Positions 5,568 to 6,929 of a stretch of DNA of 6,929 nt are shown here, piece by piece (position 1 is the first letter of the stretch; every line of letters starts with the position of its first letter). The notes below the pieces were generated by a model. That model worked only from the letters and a program-made list of their open reading frames with translations. It did not search any database and was not told where the DNA came from. The stretch is from an uncultured Verrucomicrobiota bacterium. GTDB lineage: Bacteria; Verrucomicrobiota; Kiritimatiellia; RFP12; UBA3636. The position numbers were made by a program, and so were the translations under genes. The stretch is from positions 1-6,929 of the forward strand of contig CAMOEO010000163.1 in assembly GCA_946612175.1 (NCBI GenBank), written 5' to 3'.

Positions 5568-6367
5568 GCGACGCCCGCCGCGAGCTGCTCGAAGAGCCCG
5601 CGCTGCGCGGGGTCGCCGCCCCGCCGCCCCTTCCGGGCGCGGCCGGCGCGCGCCGCGCCGCGGCGTCCGCGACCGCCGAGGTCGCGCGCGAACCCGCGCT
5701 CGGCGCGGCCGGGGCCGCGCCCGCGCCGGATGCGGTCGGCGCCGACCCGAACGGCGTGTGGGGCGAGCCGGCGCTCGCCGACGCGCCGGCGGCGGGGGCA
5801 TCGCGCGAGCGGCACGCCGCGTGGGTCGCGGCGCAGTGGGCCGGCGCGGGGCGGGGGCTGCGCGCGGCCGCGTTCCTCGGGCTGGCGCTGGCGGCGGGGC
5901 CGTTCGCGGTCCTGTTCGCGGTTCTGCGGGAGACGATCGTCTCCTCCCCCCTGGCGGCGGTGACGATCGTCCCCGTCGCGGAGGAGCTCGCCAAGGCGGC
6001 GATGCCGCTCATGACGCTCGAGAAGCGTCCGTGGCTCTTTTCCTCGGGCGGCTCCGTCGCGGCGCTGTGCGCGCTCTCGGGGCTCGTCTTCGCGAGCATC
6101 GAGAACGTGCTGTACCTTTTCGTCTACCTGCGGGACCCCACGCCGGGGCTGGTGCTGTGGCGGCTTGTCGTCTGCACGGCGCTGCACGTCGGGTGCGCGT
6201 CGCTTTCGGGCGCCGGACTCGCCCGCGTCTGGCGGCGCGCGGCGGCGGAGCGCGCGGCGGCGGACGTCTCGATCGCGGCCCCGTGGACGATCGCGGCGAT
6301 GGTCGCGCACGGCGCCTACAACGGCCTGGCGACGGTCTGGGAGCTGCTGGCGCCGCTGGCCGCCTAG
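5564..6367 (+). CDS. PrsW-family intramembrane protease with disordered N-terminal extension
   Basis: This 267-aa protein opens with about 95 residues of Ala/Pro-rich, probably disordered sequence. A polytopic membrane domain follows, with hydrophobic segments at about 102-121, 127-150, 162-189, 196-220 and 239-265. The PrsW (M82) hallmarks are present: P-V-A-E-E-L-A-K with E140, E141 and K144; F-A-S-I-E-N-V-L-Y with E180 and N181; T-A-L-H-V-G with H208; and A-H-G-A-Y-N-G with H249 and N253. Bacillus PrsW performs the first cut of anti-sigma factor RsiW, so the family controls transcription through membrane-protein cleavage. Here the likely client is the tethered regulator at the head of the operon, or the anchored YbjQ protein; that is inference. 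The extension holds EPAL three times (11-14, 43-46, 68-71). The start ATG overlaps the preceding TGA, and no strong Shine-Dalgarno is seen, which is consistent with coupling. Confidence 0.88.
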   Translation: MSDARRELLEEPALRGVAAPPPLPGAAGARRAAASATAEVAREPALGAAGAAPAPDAVGADPNGVWGEPALADAPAAGASRERHAAWVAAQWAGAGRGLRAAAFLGLALAAGPFAVLFAVLRETIVSSPLAAVTIVPVAEELAKAAMPLMTLEKRPWLFSSGGSVAALCALSGLVFASIENVLYLFVYLRDPTPGLVLWRLVVCTALHVGCASLSGAGLARVWRRAAAERAAADVSIAAPWTIAAMVAHGAYNGLATVWELLAPLAA

Positions 6368-6416
6368 CCCGGTCTGTCCCCGGCGCGCCCCGCGCTCCGG
6401 AGCCGCGGCGTCGCAT

Positions 6417-6472
6417 GGCCGCCCCCCTCCGAGAGGGGGCTGCCGAGCGAAGAGAGGCTGGGGGAGTACTCC
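6417..6472. repeat. Palindromic intergenic element after the PrsW gene; possible terminator
   Basis: CCCCCTC (6423-6429) pairs with GAGGGGG (6433-6439) across a CGA loop. The outer GGC/GCC pairs (6417-6419 with 6442-6444) extend the stem past a mismatch and a bulge. A second G-run (GGGGG, 6460-6464) could compete for the same C-run, and GGAGTACTCC (6463-6472) is a perfect palindrome. There is no T-run, so if it ends the operon transcript it is not a canonical intrinsic terminator. The segment looks like repetitive intergenic DNA that recurs in some gut bacterial genomes; that is from memory and unverified. A further palindrome GCTCCGGAGC lies at 6394-6403. Confidence 0.5.
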
Positions 6473-6504
6473 GTTCGGGATGGTGAAAGTATGAAAATAA
6501 AATA

Positions 6505-6534
6505 TTGAAATCTCAAGAAAAATATTCGTAGATT
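6505..6534 (+). promoter_or_regulatory. Sigma70-like promoter in an AT-rich island
   Basis: TTGAAA (6505-6510), an 18-bp spacer and TAGATT (6529-6534) make the best promoter match in the window. It sits in a roughly 60-bp AT-rich stretch (6481-6540), strongly unlike its surroundings. The start point would fall near 6541-6543, right at the ATG of the following open frame, so a leaderless transcript is possible. On the minus strand TTGAGA (6516-6511), 17 bp, CATACT (6493-6488) also resembles a promoter but faces the 3' end of the PrsW gene. Confidence 0.5.
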
Positions 6535-6542
6535 TTGGTGGA

Positions 6543-6929
6543 ATGGGCCGTGCGGGCGGGCGGCGGAATCGGCCGGAACGGGCCGTATGCGAGACCGGCC
6601 ATCTCTGCCGGGCGGCGCGAAGCGGACGCGGGCACCTCCGCGTTGCCGCCGGATCTCCGCGTTGGAAAAGGAACGCGGAGGCTTGGCCGAACGCGGAGGC
6701 AGCCCTTTCGCTTCGCAACGTGGGCTGGCACTCCGCCATCGCCGCGCCGTTCGCGCAATGGTTCGACGTCGCGCTGCCGGACGGCTCCTCCGCCCGGATC
6801 TGGGTCTACGACTGGAGCGGCTGCGACGCGGGCGACGTGGCGGGGTGGTTCGTCATCGCCCGCATGACGAATCCCGCCGGCTCCGAGAACCTCCTGCCGG
6901 CCCAGTTCGACGATCCGTCGCAGTTCCGT
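6543..6929 (+). CDS. Unknown protein, partial at right edge; start uncertain
   Basis: The frame is open from after a TAA at 6498-6500 to the window edge. From about 6717 it reads as clear coding DNA with G/C in nearly every third position: NVGWHSAIAAPFAQW, then FDVALPDGSSARIWVYDW and VAGWFVIARMTNP, ending at DDPSQFR. I do not recognise a family; it looks like a beta-rich domain with several Trp residues and one Cys. The only in-frame starts are ATG at 6543, placed at the predicted transcription start, and GTG at 6720. The roughly 58 residues between them are Arg-rich, cross the four-copy inverted repeat and do not look like a signal peptide or domain. Either the gene is leaderless with an odd N-terminus, it starts at the GTG without a Shine-Dalgarno, or its true 5' end was lost and this is a remnant. 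If the gene starts at 6720, the 352 bp after the PrsW gene hold only the repeats and promoter listed. Confidence 0.5.
   Translation, partial: MGRAGGRRNRPERAVCETGHLCRAARSGRGHLRVAAGSPRWKRNAEAWPNAEAALSLRNVGWHSAIAAPFAQWFDVALPDGSSARIWVYDWSGCDAGDVAGWFVIARMTNPAGSENLLPAQFDDPSQFR
6635..6699. repeat. Four-copy inverted-repeat cluster (CTCCGCGTT x2, AACGCGGAG x2)
   Basis: CTCCGCGTT occurs at 6636-6644 and 6655-6663, and its exact complement AACGCGGAG at 6672-6680 and 6690-6698. The inner pair forms a 9-bp stem around GGAAAAGG. The outer pair forms a 10-bp stem (6635-6644 with 6690-6699) around it. The right-hand copies sit in a 12-bp direct repeat GAACGCGGAGGC (6671-6682 and 6689-6700). The layout is that of a nested hairpin or of a multi-site operator. 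Confidence 0.75.

Noticed and set aside
6488..6516. Minus-strand promoter-like TTGAGA-N17-CATACT
   Set aside because: It faces the end of the PrsW gene with no minus-strand gene downstream. AT-rich islands give such matches easily.
1..6929. CRISPR array, tRNA, rRNA or insertion-sequence transposase
   Set aside because: No regularly spaced repeats with unique spacers, no tRNA-like cloverleaf and no transposase motifs were seen on either strand.

Overview
The window is a very GC-rich (roughly three quarters G+C by eye) bacterial chromosome segment with almost invariant G/C at third codon positions. Secretion signal peptides, a periplasm-facing regulator tail and an oligopeptide-type ABC transporter suggest a diderm. 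The style (short GC-rich intergenic palindromes, extended -10 promoters, a PrsW-type protease, many unrecognised exported proteins) would fit a member of the Verrucomicrobiota/Kiritimatiellota/Planctomycetota group. That placement is a guess, because no rRNA or other marker gene is present.

Left block, minus strand (1-3369). Three genes read right to left. The first is an unrecognised exported protein with a Gly-Met element (2359-3369). Next is a 652-aa unrecognised exported protein with an Asp/Cys-rich repetitive tail (314-2272). Last is the N-terminal third of an oligopeptide/dipeptide ABC transporter ATPase with an intact Walker A motif (298 to beyond position 1). Each of the two exported-protein genes has a plausible promoter of its own.

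Divergent intergenic region (3370-3703). It holds outward-facing candidate promoters for the flanking genes, a strong hairpin followed by a T-run when read on the minus strand, a second perfect hairpin, and a 9-bp direct repeat flanking both hairpins.

Right block, plus strand (3704-6367). Four tightly packed genes (ATGA overlap, 2-nt gap, ATGA overlap) form a clear operon. They encode a membrane-tethered OmpR-like response regulator with a degenerate receiver domain; a soluble YbjQ/UPF0145 protein; a membrane-anchored YbjQ-like paralogue; and a PrsW-family intramembrane protease. The combination suggests an envelope-signalling module in which the protease may release or control the tethered regulator, with the YbjQ proteins as accessory or sensor parts. 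The protein families are read from sequence; the circuit is inference.

Right end (6368-6929). A hairpin-rich intergenic element is followed by an AT-rich island with a good sigma70-like promoter, then a four-copy inverted-repeat cluster. A coding region of unknown function runs off the right edge; its strongly coding part starts near 6717 and its true start is unclear.
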